Below, one piece after another: positions 1 to 11,188 of a stretch of 64,000 bases of DNA. Source of the stretch: Puccinia triticina (Eukaryota; Basidiomycota; Pucciniomycetes; Pucciniales; Pucciniaceae). Position 1 is the stretch's first letter; each line of letters starts with the position of its first letter. The notes under the pieces are model-generated. The model was given only the letters and a program-made list of their open reading frames with translations. It did not search any database and was not told where the DNA came from. The DNA lies in contig NC_070566.1 of assembly GCF_026914185.1 (NCBI RefSeq), positions 1,922,001-1,986,000 of the forward strand. Direction: 5' to 3'. Position numbers and translations under genes: made by a program.

Positions 1-764
1 TACCCTCACCGATTTGGTCACCGAGCTCAGCTGTATCCACGAACCCGCTCAACACCTCACTGGAAGTCACGAGACGGGGGTTTTCATCAATCCTGAGAAC
101 CCCAACGAGTTCTTCCAAATGACCCCAAAAAGAACCGCCCTGTGGGCCAAAGCTATTGTAAGTTATCGAGACTATTTGAGACTATTAACTATTCAAGCTC
201 TCTATACTGACCATTACTGCCTCCGATCCCATGTAACAGAGGAACAACCCCGGCGAAGTGACCCTCAGGGTTCCCCCAAAATCGGATAGCTTTCAATTCA
301 AGACCAAGGACGACATGCCGCCGCCGCCGCCGCCGCCTCCAGTTCCAGCGCAACCACCGACTCCCGTTTCGGCGGCCGCCCTCCAATTCCCAAACTCGTT
401 TGGAGTCGCAATGCCCCACGGCATGATTTTCAACCCAATGCACATGGCGCCTGCAAGCTCGATGGCCACCAGGCAGAACATCCCCGGCACCCCAGATCAT
501 CCAACCCAAGCCTTATCCCCATCAACCCCTACCCACGACGACAGCAGCATTGAAGAATTCCTCCGATTCGCCTACGTCAACCCGGAATCGCCCAAAGTCC
601 GCAAGGGGATGAGCGCCCTTGGCATCACCCATTGGACCATGTTCAAATGGTTCAAGGCAGAAGAGCTCGCAAGCAAAGGGATTCCCAAAGGCCCGGCTCA
701 ATTGATCGCTTCCTCTGCGAAGAAATACTCCCATCACTTGATGAGGGTTGCGACCAATAAGTAG
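1..764 (+). CDS. Unrecognised protein, 3' part (gene truncated by window start)
   Basis: Two exons are supported: <1..157 and 240..764. The first ends in phase 0 at a GTAAGT donor and the second begins after an ACAG acceptor, giving an 82-bp intron. The predicted tail has a run of seven or more prolines just after the splice, a Pro/Ser/Thr-rich linker, and a C-terminal block of about 70 residues (SIEEFLRFAYVNPESPKV, then a KWFKAEEL stretch) that looks folded and may be a small helical domain. Stop is TAG at 762. I do not recognise the family; it could be a lineage-specific rust protein or a domesticated transposon protein. The 18-bp stretch around the stop is duplicated in tandem (about 750-790). 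Confidence 0.55.
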
Positions 765-1311
765 AATCACCGACCAATAAGTAGAATCACTTATTGTATG
801 TAATCATAAGTTATTTTTTTAATCATAAGTTCATTTTTTTTGTTTTCTCTCTGATCCTCACACTCTTTGTAATCACCAATTGGTTTTTAGTTTTTATTTT
901 CACACTCCACTCGCTTACTTTGTAATTATAAGTTATTTCACTCACTCACACTTGCTTACTGTGTAATCATAAGTTCTTTTTTTTTTTGTTATTTCACTCA
1001 AGTTATACTTATTGATTTTGTAATCACTTCTCATCTCCATCTTGTGTATGGAAAGCAATTCCAGTGAATTGAAATTATGTATTTGAATTTACTTGAGTCA
1101 TTGAAAGAAGAGGATTAAAATACAAAGAGAAAGTTAAAGGAGAAAGTAAAACAAACAGACATTTATCTGAAACTGAATAAAAAGAGAGTGGTGAAGATGA
1201 AAGAGAAAAAGGAAATCATTTGAAAAAGAAAGAAAAAGAAGGAAAGAAGACAATTGAAAAAGAAAGCAAGAGAAGAGCTCAATCAAAAAAAGAAAAGATG
1301 AGCACGAACGG
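765..1311. repeat. A/T-rich spacer with imperfect direct repeats
   Basis: No gene seen. Between about 795 and 1000 a phrase containing TAATCATAAGTT followed by a T-run and CACTC(A/G)CTTACT recurs three to four times. From about 1100 to 1300 the plus strand is strongly purine-rich (GAAAGAAGAGG-like), probably the 3' flank of the transposase gene to the right. Confidence 0.4.
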
Positions 1312-3295
1312 TCATTCAGTGTAACCACAGCCTTTGAACAGGCCTCTCATAAGTTCGGGTGTGAAGACAAGTCGGGTGAATACCTCAATGGCCTCCCCGT
1401 CATTTTCACCTCCATCAAGCACGCCATGTCGCCGTAAGGAAGCCTTCAGGACGCTGAAGGCTTTCTTGATTGGGTTCTTGTCGGGGGAATAGGCCGGGAG
1501 ATACACAAGGAGACAGCCATGGTCGTCGACGAGCTGTTCGATGTTGCCGTTGTGATGTATCTGGGCGTTGTCCATGACTAGGATGCTTCGGGGTCCTGGG
1601 TATGGGTTCATATTGGGAAGCTTCAAAGATCAAATGGTCAGTGCACCAGGAAAAAAAAGTAGTCACTTGATGGCAAGTGACATGACACAGCTTTGGTTTC
1701 AGCTCCAACACTGCTCCAATGCTGCTCCTCTCCACCAGCACATCTAGGGCTCACATGATAGGTGTCAGGATCAAAACACTCAATGTGAAAAAACCAGATG
1801 ATACTCAGCTTTGGCCCTGGCCCAGCTGATGCTCAGCTTTTACCCTGGCTCAGCTGATGCTCAGTTTCTCCCCTGGCCCAGCTGATACTCAGCTTTGGAA
1901 CTGGGCACCTGATGATCATCTTTGGCCCTGGCACAGCTGATGCTCAGCCTTGTCCATGGCTCAGCTGATGCTCAGCTTTGGCCCTAGCCTAGCTGATTTT
2001 CAGCTCTGGTCCTGTCCAAGCTGATTCCCATCGTTTTCCCTGGCCTGGCTCAGCTGGTGCTCAGCAAGCTGAGCATCAGCTGGCCAGCTGGCCCAGGACT
2101 GGGCCAAAGCTGAGCATCAGCTGGGACAGGACTAGGAGAACGCTAAGCAAGGACTGGTACAAAGCTGAGCATCAGCTGCGCCAGGACTAGTACAAAGCTG
2201 AGCATCACCTGGGCAAGGAATGGTCAAACGGCTTTTTTCCAATTCTGAGAGTGAGCTGCGTGAAAAAGCTGAGTATGAGCTGGGCAGAAAAGCTGAGTAT
2301 GAGCTGGGTACCAAAGCTGAGTATCAGCTGGAAAGAACTGAGGATCAGTTGGGCTCATCAAAAACTGAACAGGACCTCCTTGGTAAATTTTGGAAGTTGA
2401 GGAGATGGTTGGGAGATTGGGGTAGATAGTGGATAGATATTGGATAGATGGTGGGTAGCTGGCTGGAGCTGGTGTAATGTCACTTGTCATCAACTGACTA
2501 TTTTATTTTCCTGGTGGTGTTGGATGGAAGCTGAGGTTAGGATCAAGGAATATCTGACTCACCAACACGTGCTCCAAGTAACACTCAAAATCAATGCGCC
2601 TGACGTTTTCGGGCTGCACCATCACTGCAACGAGGCCGCCAAGGTCCACGGCGGGAATGAGGTTGAATCGATGGGTGGCTCGGGTTACAACCAGCCGGGA
2701 GGTCCTCTCGCCCACCGGAGCCCAGCCCCGAGTGCGTATCACTGCGTCCAGACAAACCCCGCTCTCGTCTTTGAAAGAGAAGTGTTAGTAAGGGATTGGG
2801 AGGGATCACCCAGAGAGAAGAAAAAAGGATAAAAATGATGACCCACCAGTGAAGACAAGCCATTCAGGGTCAAAGTTGGCCATCAGGAGAACGTACTTTG
2901 CTCGTTGAGTTGGGTCTTGATTTGCATTTACCTTTCTCATGGTTTTTTGACTGAGGTGGAGGCGTCCGTGAAGCTCGTTTGATATAGTTTGTAGGGAGAT
3001 TTGGAGGTTACATTGTTCGAATAATGACTGCTGGATCTCTTGAAGATAGATGGTTGGATCATCGGTGACCAACTCCGAGAGGAATGCACGTTCTTCTTCG
3101 CTGAGGGCTAACGGTCGACCTCTTCTTTGATAGGTTTCCGGGTTGTTGACAACGGAGCGAGTTGCTTCGTAGAGACTACGCCAGCGTCTGAGGGAATCGG
3201 AGCTGACCTCGGATCCATTTGACATATTGATATCGGCAAGGGGTTGTCCATCAAGGGCCGCCCGAACGACGATGTATTTGAATGTGGCAGTATAC
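1312..3295 (-). pseudogene. Tc1/mariner-like (DDE) transposase, interrupted and probably inactive
   Basis: Minus-strand exons complement(2847..3295), (2563..2768) and (1312..1620) splice in phase. A short 5' exon near 3410-3440 probably precedes them. The N-terminal part has helix-turn-helix-like segments and a GRPLALSEEE linker. The second exon pair creates TDESGV (first catalytic Asp), the last exon gives LVMDNAQIHHN (second Asp) and YSPDKNPIKKAF. In this superfamily the third acidic residue normally sits in NPIE; here it is Lys, so catalysis is probably lost. Introns are 78 bp and 942 bp; the long one contains a foldback element (1644-2516), without which it would be about 66 bp. Terminal repeats of the transposase's own element were not found. 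Confidence 0.75.
1644..2516. mobile_element. Non-autonomous CACTA-like foldback element, copy 1 (inside transposase intron)
   Basis: The ends are inverted repeats: CACCAGGAAAAAAAAGTAGT on the left, and on the right a sequence whose reverse complement starts CACCAGGAAAATAAAATAGT, with similarity running about 60 bp inward. A 3-bp direct repeat, GTG, flanks both ends (1641-1643 and 2517-2519). The interior is a string of about 35-45-bp units containing CAGCTGATGCTCAGCTTTGG, in one orientation left of about 2060 and inverted to the right. A 3-bp target duplication, CAC-type ends and subterminal repeats fit the CACTA/EnSpm (CMC) superfamily; that assignment is inference. No transposase is encoded. 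A second copy with the same ends lies at 48319-49867. Confidence 0.75.
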
Positions 3296-3415
3296 CTGAC
3301 ATACATAGTTCTTGAAGGGGGGTAAATATTGTCAGATTGCAGTGCTCATTGAGGGTAAGATGAGATATGGGATGATATGAGAAAGAACTTACAGTTTCAA
3401 ACGTCCTTGATTCAC

Positions 3416-3520
3416 GGCTGTGGTGGATTCGACGGCTGTGGTGGATTTGACGGCTGTGGTGGATTCGATGGCTGAGGTGGATTCGACGGCGGTGGTGGAT
3501 TCAACGGCGGTGGTGGCTGG
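3416..3520. repeat. 18-bp GC-rich minisatellite (GGCTGTGGTGGATTCGAC-like)
   Basis: Five to six tandem copies of an 18-bp unit. On the minus strand they encode Pro/Asn/Ser or Thr-Thr-Ala-Val-Glu-Ser repeats depending on frame. They lie at the 5' side of the transposase gene, and one frame runs into a plausible donor (AAACT|GTAAGT) near 3395, so they may belong to its first exon. Confidence 0.5.
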
Positions 3521-3703
3521 ATGGTGGTGGATGCGACGGCGGTGATGGGGGTGGGTGGCAGGGGATCGGTGGCGCTATGTACCTGCGGGCTCCCCGGGGA
3601 TTCCCCGAGCACGGGCCTCTGCAGCTGCGCAAAACTTTCGCCGCTGCGGCACAAACTTGCGGAGCTCGCGGTCAAAGTCGCAAGCTCTTCTGGGCTAGCT
3701 GTA

Positions 3704-4931
3704 CACGGCCGTGTAAAGTCAGATTTGGCACTTGTAAAGCCAGATTTTTACACCCTGGTTTTACACGCACTTTTCAGCGGCTAGATCAAACCAGAACATC
3801 CCTCTCGATGGCCGGTACAGACCGATCATCGAGAGTACACAACCCTCCTGATAGCTGGTCTGTACCGGCCATCCAGAGTACACAACCCTCTCGATGCCCG
3901 GTACAGACCGATCGTCGAGGGGACTCAACCCTCCCGATGCCCGGTACAGACCGGCCATCGAGAGTACGCAACCTTGATGGCCGGTCTGTACCGGTCATCG
4001 AGAGGATTCAACCCTCTCGATACCCGGTATAGACCGGCCATCGAGAGGATTCAACCCTCTCGATGCCCGGTATAGACCGGCCATCGAGAGTACGCAACCC
4101 TCTAGATGCCCGGTCGAGACCGGCCATCGAGAGTACACAACCCTCTCGATGGCCGGTATAGAACCGGGCATCTAGAGGGTTGCGTACTCTCGATGGCCGG
4201 TATAGACCGGTCATCGAGAGGACACAGCCCACTCAATGACCGGCCTGTACCTCGAGAGGACACATCCCTCTCAATGGCCGGTACAGACCGGCCATCGAGA
4301 GAGAGGGCACCACCCTCTGGCAGATCTGTGCCGGTCATCGAGAGGACACAACCCTCTCAATGGCCGGTACAGACCGATCATCGAGGGGGTACATCTGTAC
4401 CGGCCATCGAGAGGCTTGAGTCCTCTCGATGACCGGCGTTGTGTCCTCTTGATGTCCTACCCACCGGTCATCAAGAGGCATGTGTCCTCTCGATGACTGG
4501 TACAGAGGACACCTTTGTACCGGGCATCGAGAGGACACTGTACCCTCTCAATGACCGGTCCGTACCGGCCATCGAGAGGGGTCTGTACTCTCGATGACCG
4601 GTCTGTACCGGCCATCGAGAGGGATGTGTCCTCTCGAGGTACAGGCCGGTCATCGAGTGGGCCGGGTCCTCTCGATGACAGGTCTATACCGGCCATCGAG
4701 AGGGTTGTGCACTCTCGATGACCGGTCTATACCGGCCATTGAGAGGGTTGTGTACTCTCGATGACTGGTTTAACAATGAGGGATGAGGCCCGAGTTGCTG
4801 GAATACCTGGGGTTGTAAATCTGGCAGGTATTCTGGCATCTCAAGCCTGCGGAAAAGCTTCTAAAGCTAAAAATTACAAGGTGAGTCAGATCTGGCTTTA
4901 CAAGTGCCAGATCTGACTTTACATGGGCGTG
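3704..4931. mobile_element. TIR element with palindromic-satellite core, TA target duplication
   Basis: Left end CACGGCCGTGTAAAGTCAGA continues as TTTGGCACTTGTAAAGCC; the reverse complement of the right end reads CACGCCCATGTAAAGTCAGA then TCTGGCACTTGTAAAGCC, about 45 bp of strong inverted similarity. Both ends abut TA (3702-3703 and 4932-4933), as expected for Tc1/mariner-type insertion. The centre (about 3785-4770) is a palindromic satellite described separately. There is no coding potential apart from shadow ORFs created by the repeat. Confidence 0.65.
3785..4770. repeat. Palindromic satellite, array 1 (ACCGGTCATCGAGAG family)
   Basis: About 20 or more units of 34-45 bp, each an imperfect dyad: CTCTCGATG(A/G)CCGGTC, a short TGTA-type loop, then CCGG(C/T)CATCGAGAG. 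Units are separated by short GGTTGTGTAC-type spacers. Every unit can fold into a hairpin, and neighbouring units can pair with one another. The same family recurs at about 26.4-27.8 kb and flanks the element at 48.3-49.9 kb. Confidence 0.85.
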
Positions 4932-5213
4932 TAAATCAAAGGGAAGTCCTCCAATGAAGGGTCAAATATCTGGTTCTCTCACACAAACATTCCCGTCATG
5001 AGTCCCCCAGGCAAGGAGGGACTTGGTTAAGTTTGGGGCCGGCGCACCTCTCTTTGCGAGACAGAGATCATACAGGATCAAGAGTAGCTTTGTTGAGCTC
5101 GGTTACAAAGTTACCAACTGATTAATGAGTAAAATAATACCAACGTGGCTAATAACAAAACAAACACAAAAGTGATAGGCAAAAACAAAAACAAAATACA
5201 ATCCATGTGTTAT
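4932..5213. other. Intergenic spacer with a dispersed repeat fragment
   Basis: No gene seen. At about 5005-5035 there is a GGAGGGACTTGGTTAAGTTT motif that recurs, in either orientation, near 20.0, 39.6 and 47.7 kb. A TTGTTGAGCTCGG motif near 5090 recurs around 11.04 and 13.7 kb. These look like pieces of a dispersed GC-rich repeat family. Confidence 0.35.
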
Positions 5214-8047
5214 TTATATCAAAGAATCGAAGAAGCTGAGATCCTCTTTGGACAATCCGCCAGGTTGGTTAGCTTTATTGGGCTTGTGTGATGCAGACTT
5301 AGTAGTAGTACTTGATAATGGTGGTGTCTGAGAATAAGATGACAGTGAGTTAGGCGGACGAAAGGGCAGGTCCTTGTTCACGTTTTGACCGGGAGGAGAG
5401 AGAGAGTTCAAGGCGCCAAACTGAGAGTTTGAATTCTGTACTACTACTTGTTTATTCATATTGTTTTGGGGAGGTGGGATCAACGGGATCGGACCGGATG
5501 TGCTGGGCCGAGAAGAAGAAGGGGGTGGGGCCAGAATGGGCACTTTCGATGTTGAGGCACATGACGAGGAAGGGAAGCTGTGGGAGTCTCGAGGTAGGAT
5601 GGGCTTCGGGACCGTACTGGCCATGCGTACTTGGGTTGAACCTAGGGGTGGAACTGACTTGGTCCCCAAAGGTTTTTGAAACCCGCGTAGAGCGGCCGAG
5701 TTGTTCCCAGACGGAGATGGCCGGCTGTGTTTGGCTTGGGTTGAAATCTCGGCACCTTGAAAGTGAGAGAATAAATCATCCAAGTCATCCCCCACAGGTT
5801 TCTGATCAGTAGGGCCTGAAACGGCAAATATCGTAGAGTTGTTTGAATGACTTGACAATGGAGCAACGTGGGGATAGCTTGACATTGTTGTTAATTTTGG
5901 CGACGATGACCGTGCCGATGATGAGCCTTGAATACCCAAATTACGTTTCTGTCGGCTAGAGTCACCAGATAGTGAGTCAAGGAATTCGAAGGGGTCTTTG
6001 CCGATGGGGAAACTGGGCTGAGAAGCAAGGTTTTTGGAGCTTGTGCTATTCTCTGAGAGAAAACCGAAAATTCCCGATTCAGATTGTGAGCTTGTGTTTT
6101 TCGCAGTCCATTCGGTCTGATTAGCATTTCTTCTGCTCGGAAAGTCGTCATAGGGCACGATTTTTGGCTCAAGTGGTACAGTTTTGACCTGATCTAAGAA
6201 TTTGATGTCATTGGCATTCAATTCGGTCGATGGAGCGGTGATTTCGCATTGTTCATCTAGAGTAGAGGTGCTGATCGAAGAGTGATTGGAGCGAGCCCCA
6301 AGCCTTCCAAAGAGGCGTGAGATGGCTGATGGCGCTGGGTCTTGCGCCGCGTCAGGAGAGGCAGGCGACGGAGCAGGCCAAGGAGTTGAAGGGGTGCTAG
6401 CGCTGCAAACTGAGCCTCTAGCGTGGTTCAAAGAAGAAGTAAGTGGGTCAGGAATTCCAATCGGTGCCAACGGTGAGGGGCCGATAGCCGTATTCTGAGT
6501 GGGTGGAGAAGCAGGTGTAGGTGCCGGTTGAGATTTTGAGGACCAGAACCCGAAAAAACTGGCGCGCTTCTTCTGATCCTGCTGTTGGGCTGTCTTTTGA
6601 GAATCAGGCATAGCAAGCGCATCGGATTTTGAATCTGGTTTTCCTAAGGCCGAAAAATCGCCCCACGACAAGTGATCCGGGGAGATGGTTGAGTTCGCAG
6701 GCTTTGTGGAATCGACCGCGTAGGATCCGGTGATGGATGATTGAGTGCTCGCCTTGGAAAATAAGTTCCTGGGTTCATTCGCAGATTTCAACATGCTAGT
6801 GGCAGCTTGGGCAGTTTTGGACATGGCCGTTTGGAAAGCGCCAATGGTTTCCGCGGTCTGGGACGAGTTTTCGGTGCGTCTATCTGAAGACTCGGGCAAA
6901 TGATCCTTGGATAACTGCCCCGAATTACCAGTCCTGCATTTCATGAGAGAAAGAATACAAATGAATTTTTCCAGCGAATTCAATTCCTGCAAAATTCAAA
7001 AATCATCAAGACTTACAGTTGATCACCAGGGCTTAAAGCAGACACCCCTGCCTGGACGGGAGTCAAATCACCTTGATCGAAGACGGACGAGGACTATTTG
7101 GAACAGCGAAAGGAGTGGTCGTCAGTAATAATGTAATTCAAATCAATGAAATTTCAGACAAGGAATCACGTAAGGAGTCTACTGACAATTGCGCCCGTCC
7201 CATGCGCCCCCGATGGATCCCAAGCATCTTCCGAGGTGTCATTACGATTGGAATGATCGGGATCCGATAAATGAGGTGAGGACCAACCTTGGTCAAGCTG
7301 ATCGTCGTCATCATGATCCTCTTCTGGTCTTGGAATGGATATCGAGGTTCCTAGGGAGGGGAGTGGACGGTCAATAGCCAGACCATCGTCCCACCCCCCG
7401 AGGTGAGTCTCACCATCCCAGCCGGATTGGATGGGCGATGTGGGTTCAAAACTGGGGGGCTCGGGGTTAGGGAAGGGGATGACCGATGCGATTGGGGGGA
7501 GGTCGGTCTGAGTGAATGTTCCCCATCTGTCAAGGTCGGGATCGGGACCTGGGCCGGGCCGGGATGAATGACTAAGATCGGCGGAGATGGAAGCTGAGGC
7601 GATGGCTGGTGACGTCATCTGGACAGCATCTGAGCTAGCAGACTCATGTGAGCTATTCGGTGGCTCATTGACGGGCAATTGGTTGGACTGGGCCCATTTA
7701 TCTGAGCCAGCAGAGTCAGGCGTCTTGAATACAGATTGGTTTGAACTCGCAGGCGAACTGATTTGGGTGTTGATAGTGAGAGTTTCGATGGGCAGTGCGA
7801 CTGGATCAAGCTTCGATCGGGAGTCGGACGAGTCGGCCGGAGGGAGATCATTTGAAACTGGGGTAGGTGAGCTTGATTTCGGAGGTGATGGGTTGTCCCA
7901 GTTGGGTAAGCTCAAGTCGGGGACAGGCCAGGTAGACTGATTAGGAAGGTGTTCGCTTTTTGGTTGCAGGTCAAGCTCAAGTGGTAATGTTGAAGAAGTG
8001 GCGGGTTCAGTAGATTCGACCCACTCGTTGGAAGACCAAGGATCCAT
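5214..8047 (-). CDS. Unrecognised 885-aa disordered protein with adaptor-binding-like motifs
   Basis: Three minus-strand exons, complement(7187..8047), (7017..7093) and (5214..6933), keep frame throughout (861+77+1720 nt). Introns start GTCAGT and GTAAGT and end TAG and CAG. ATG at 8047 is the only early Met. The protein is rich in Ser, Pro, Asn and Asp with no predicted folded domain or membrane segment. Short acidic-aromatic motifs are scattered through it: WDDG near residue 230, DPFEFLDSL mid-protein, DDLDDLFSHF, and SKEDLSFFDSL near the C-terminus. DPF and DLF-type motifs are typical ligands of clathrin-adaptor appendage domains, so a role in vesicle traffic is a possible inference only. 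I do not recognise the family. Confidence 0.65.
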
Positions 8048-9148
8048 CGTGCTGACTTTCCTGAAGGAGTGAGAAGGGGATGTGTGTCGGTTGGGGAATA
8101 TTCGCTAGCTTGATTTGGAACCTGCTCTTGACTCTTGAGAATGGACAGATGAGATCGGATATTTGAAGGTTTCTAGTGATCAAGCTCCAGTTCGAGTACG
8201 ACTTCTTGCGTGGTCAATATCGCATCGGGACCAGACCAAGCGGAAAGAATTCAGAAGTTATGCTGAAGTTGAAATGTCTGGTCGAGTCACTGTCCATATT
8301 CCAGCTGAGAGTCTTCTCCATGATGAGAAAACTGGAGCCAAGCGAAACATTCGGGCAACCACCAGTCCCGAGCGCGGCGCACAGGGCTCAGATTTCGAAT
8401 CTCCGCGCGGGCTCTGGTAGTGCTCAAAACAATGTTTTTTCTGCTTGATACAGATCCACCCAAGCACCCCTGTCATTGTGTGAAGAAGGGAAAAAATATA
8501 GTAAATTCTTTCACACAAAGAAATTCAAGAAAAAAAACTAACTCTCTTTTGTCCGCCAAGCCCACACATCCCTTGAATCACAGGAAATCTGAAAGCTCTT
8601 TCCTTCCAACTACAGCAGAGAGATAACAACTGAGTGAAAAAAGAGGAAAATAAAGCAGATTGAAAGCTCAGATCAATTGTAATTATTGGCCAAATTATCA
8701 CTTCAACCTTAAGTAAATGTTTCTGGAGGCTTGGAAAAACAACTCGCAAATTTTGGGGAAATGGCTCCCAACTTTTGTTTACGTCAGCAGGACCACTTCT
8801 CAACCAGATCCCCAACTTCCACCAGGCCCCTTTTTTGGGAGTCCTTGAACGAATCAGTAGACATTTGGGAGTTGTCTGCTCATTTGCTTTTTTGATTTTT
8901 TTATAAAAAACAATTGTACTTGTAACTTTTTTGTCCCATGTACTAGAGGCATAACTATTTTAGGGAACAGAGGAATGTGCATAAAGATTTATTCCTGATT
9001 TTTTTACGCAATAATGTGTCATCACAAAATGCCATATAAGGGGTGTGTGGTGGGCTTAGTAGGAAAATGACTGCAGACTGCATAATTGTTTTTACCTGCC
9101 CAAACAGTCTAAAAATCTCAGGAATATTTCAATTTTACATTTTATTTA
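8048..9148. other. Intergenic: promoter side of the 885-aa gene, then A/T-rich DNA
   Basis: Nothing coding that I can support. A phrase around 9035-9075 (AAGGGGTGTGTGG, GGCTTAGTAGGAAAATG) is repeated at about 9488-9525, so the foldback element at 9152-9440 sits between two diverged direct repeats. Confidence 0.4.
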
Positions 9149-9151
9149 TTA

Positions 9152-9440
9152 GGGGGGTTCACAATAGGATAAAAGTAAAATTTTAGAGTCAATTTTAAGG
9201 TCTTTATCAACAAATTTTTAAAAATCTGGCAAGGTGTACAGGACTGGGTATCCCCTGAGAATCAGAGCAACATCTTTATTTTTTAAGGCCTTCATGAACA
9301 AATTTTTTTTAAACAAAGAAGTTGCTCTGATTCTCATGAGACACCCAGTCCTGTACATCTTGCCAGATTTTTAAAATTTTGTTGATAAAGGCCTTAAAAT
9401 TGGCTCTAAAGTTTTATTTTTATCCTATTGTGAACCCCCC
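9152..9440. mobile_element. 289-bp foldback MITE, TA target duplication
   Basis: Almost entirely one inverted repeat: it starts GGGGGGTTCACAATAGGATA and ends with the complement, the arms of about 120-140 bp meeting near 9290-9300. Both ends abut TA (9150-9151 and 9441-9442). Size, structure and TA duplication suit a Tc1/mariner-derived MITE. No coding sequence. Confidence 0.8.
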
Positions 9441-9986
9441 TATTGCATGAAGTTCTTAGCAATGGGGTGGCATAAAAACATAGGATACAAGGGGTGTGTG
9501 GAGGGCTTAGTAGGAAAATGTCTGCTAGCAGTATAACTTTTTTTTACATGTCCCATAAGTCTAATATATATGTGCAGTCAATTATTCATATTCTATGCCA
9601 TGAAATTTTTGGCAATATTAGAGTTAAGTCAGAACATGATATATAAGGTAGTCATAGCCTACTAGTGCACTCCCATGATATCTCATGTTCTGATGCCACC
9701 CCATTGCTGTGGGAGCACTATGCTTCAACCAGGATTGGAAACAAAGACAGGGTACTGGCACTAGGCACTTGGTATATTGATGGCAAGCAAACTTTGTTAG
9801 ACTTTTATTGAACTTGTAAGGGTAGTAATCTACAAGAAAAAATCATGCAACTGAGCCAGTTGACATACAAGATAGTCCAACATATGGCTACTGTAACTCC
9901 ATCCAATTACATTACAATTTCTATTTGCAGTCACTGTGCAGTGTGCTTTGAAGCTTGCTTGAGGTCACCTTAGACAAAGGTCAAAG

Positions 9987-10303
9987 CAACGATGCATCTA
10001 TTGCGCTACAGTTAGCGTGTAATACCCTAATGTAGCGGTTTTTTAGTGCCGCTACGCTAAACTAAATTGTAGCGGATGGACTATTACAATTACAGCTCAC
10101 TCAGATTGGGCAAAAAAGTGCAATTTTTGCTACAAATTACAGCTAATTTAGTGTAGCGAGCCGCTAATTAGCTGTAATTTAGCGTTAGTGGTTTTTAGCA
10201 GGTTGGTCTTACGCAAAAAATTACAGCCCCAGATTATTAGCAACAAGCGCAACAATTTAGTTTTAGTGGTGCTAATTACATTTAGCGTAATAGATGCATT
10301 GTT
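9987..10303. mobile_element. 317-bp hAT-like MITE, 8-bp target duplication GGTCAAAG
   Basis: GGTCAAAG flanks both sides (9979-9986 and 10304-10311). The ends are inverted repeats: (C)AACGATGCATCTATTGCGCT versus AACAATGCATCTATTACGCT on the complementary strand. The interior is dense in TAGCG/CGCTA and TTAGCG motifs with many local palindromes. An 8-bp duplication fits the hAT superfamily. No coding sequence. Confidence 0.65.
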
Positions 10304-10597
10304 GGTCAAAGTAAGACCACCAGCTGCCCCAGAGTTCCTGCATGTCAACTAGTGGTAATTGCTTGACTTTTTCTTGTAGTGGGCCTAATATGAACTTGTA
10401 GGTATTATATAATTGGGTGTGATGTGGAGTGATATGGTGCAATGGTGGGAACTGCCATCATGGGGAACAAATGGCTGGCAAGAGGCCTCCTTTTATACCT
10501 GTGGGTGACGGATTTTAGCTCCAGGGGAACAAGTATTGGTGGGCTAAATAGCTAATGGGGTACATCCTTACATACCTCCAATGGTGGGCCACCTACA

Positions 10598-10790
10598 CTA
10601 ACTGTTAGCGTAGCGTAGCGGAATTCTGCTAACTTTTAGCGTAGCGTTAGCGGAATTCCGCCTTCTCCGCGCTAAGGCTACGCGTACAGGGCCCCAAAAA
10701 GTGCCCGCTGCGCTGCGCTACAGCAATTTTTAGCGGGTTTGGGCCTGTTTTGACGCTCAAAGCGCTGTAGCGAGGCGCTAATGTTAGTAT
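10598..10790. repeat. TAGCG-rich repeat related to the preceding MITE
   Basis: Repeats of GTTAGCGTAGCG and GCGCTA(C/A) with internal inverted symmetry, similar in word content to the MITE at 9987-10303 and to a stretch at about 20370-20470. Exact ends and target duplications were not identifiable. Confidence 0.45.
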
Positions 10791-11188
10791 GCATGTAATC
10801 TAGCTCTCAGTTTTTTCTCCAGTCTAAATGAGAATAGCTTTATATTGTTTTTACCTGTTTTGTAGCATATTGTTTTTGCTATTTATAGTCTGAGTCTGTT
10901 GATCCAGAAATAAAAGATCACCAAGTCTTTCCCTCTTTGACTCTACCACTCATCCATTTACAGCAAACACTTAACCCAAAATTTGATGCTGGGGGGCAAG
11001 CCTCTCTGTGAGAAGGAGACCCTGCGGGGCCCTCCTCCAGAAAGGCTTTGTTAAGCTCGAGTTGCTTGCTGCTTGATCATGGGCCGACTATGCACACACA
11101 CACACACCTGCGATCTTGCCACAAGATTGAATTGCAGATGCTTGTCGATAGATAAATACAAAAAGAAAAGAAAAAGGTAGGGACTGGA

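Noticed and set aside
3577..4032. ORFs rich in Arg, Pro, Ser and Asp over the satellite (several frames)
   Set aside because: All are translations of the same palindromic repeat and change frame with each unit spacing difference.
3785..4770. CRISPR-like array
   Set aside because: The units are dyads without unique spacers, the genome is clearly eukaryotic (spliced genes), and the array lies inside a TIR element.
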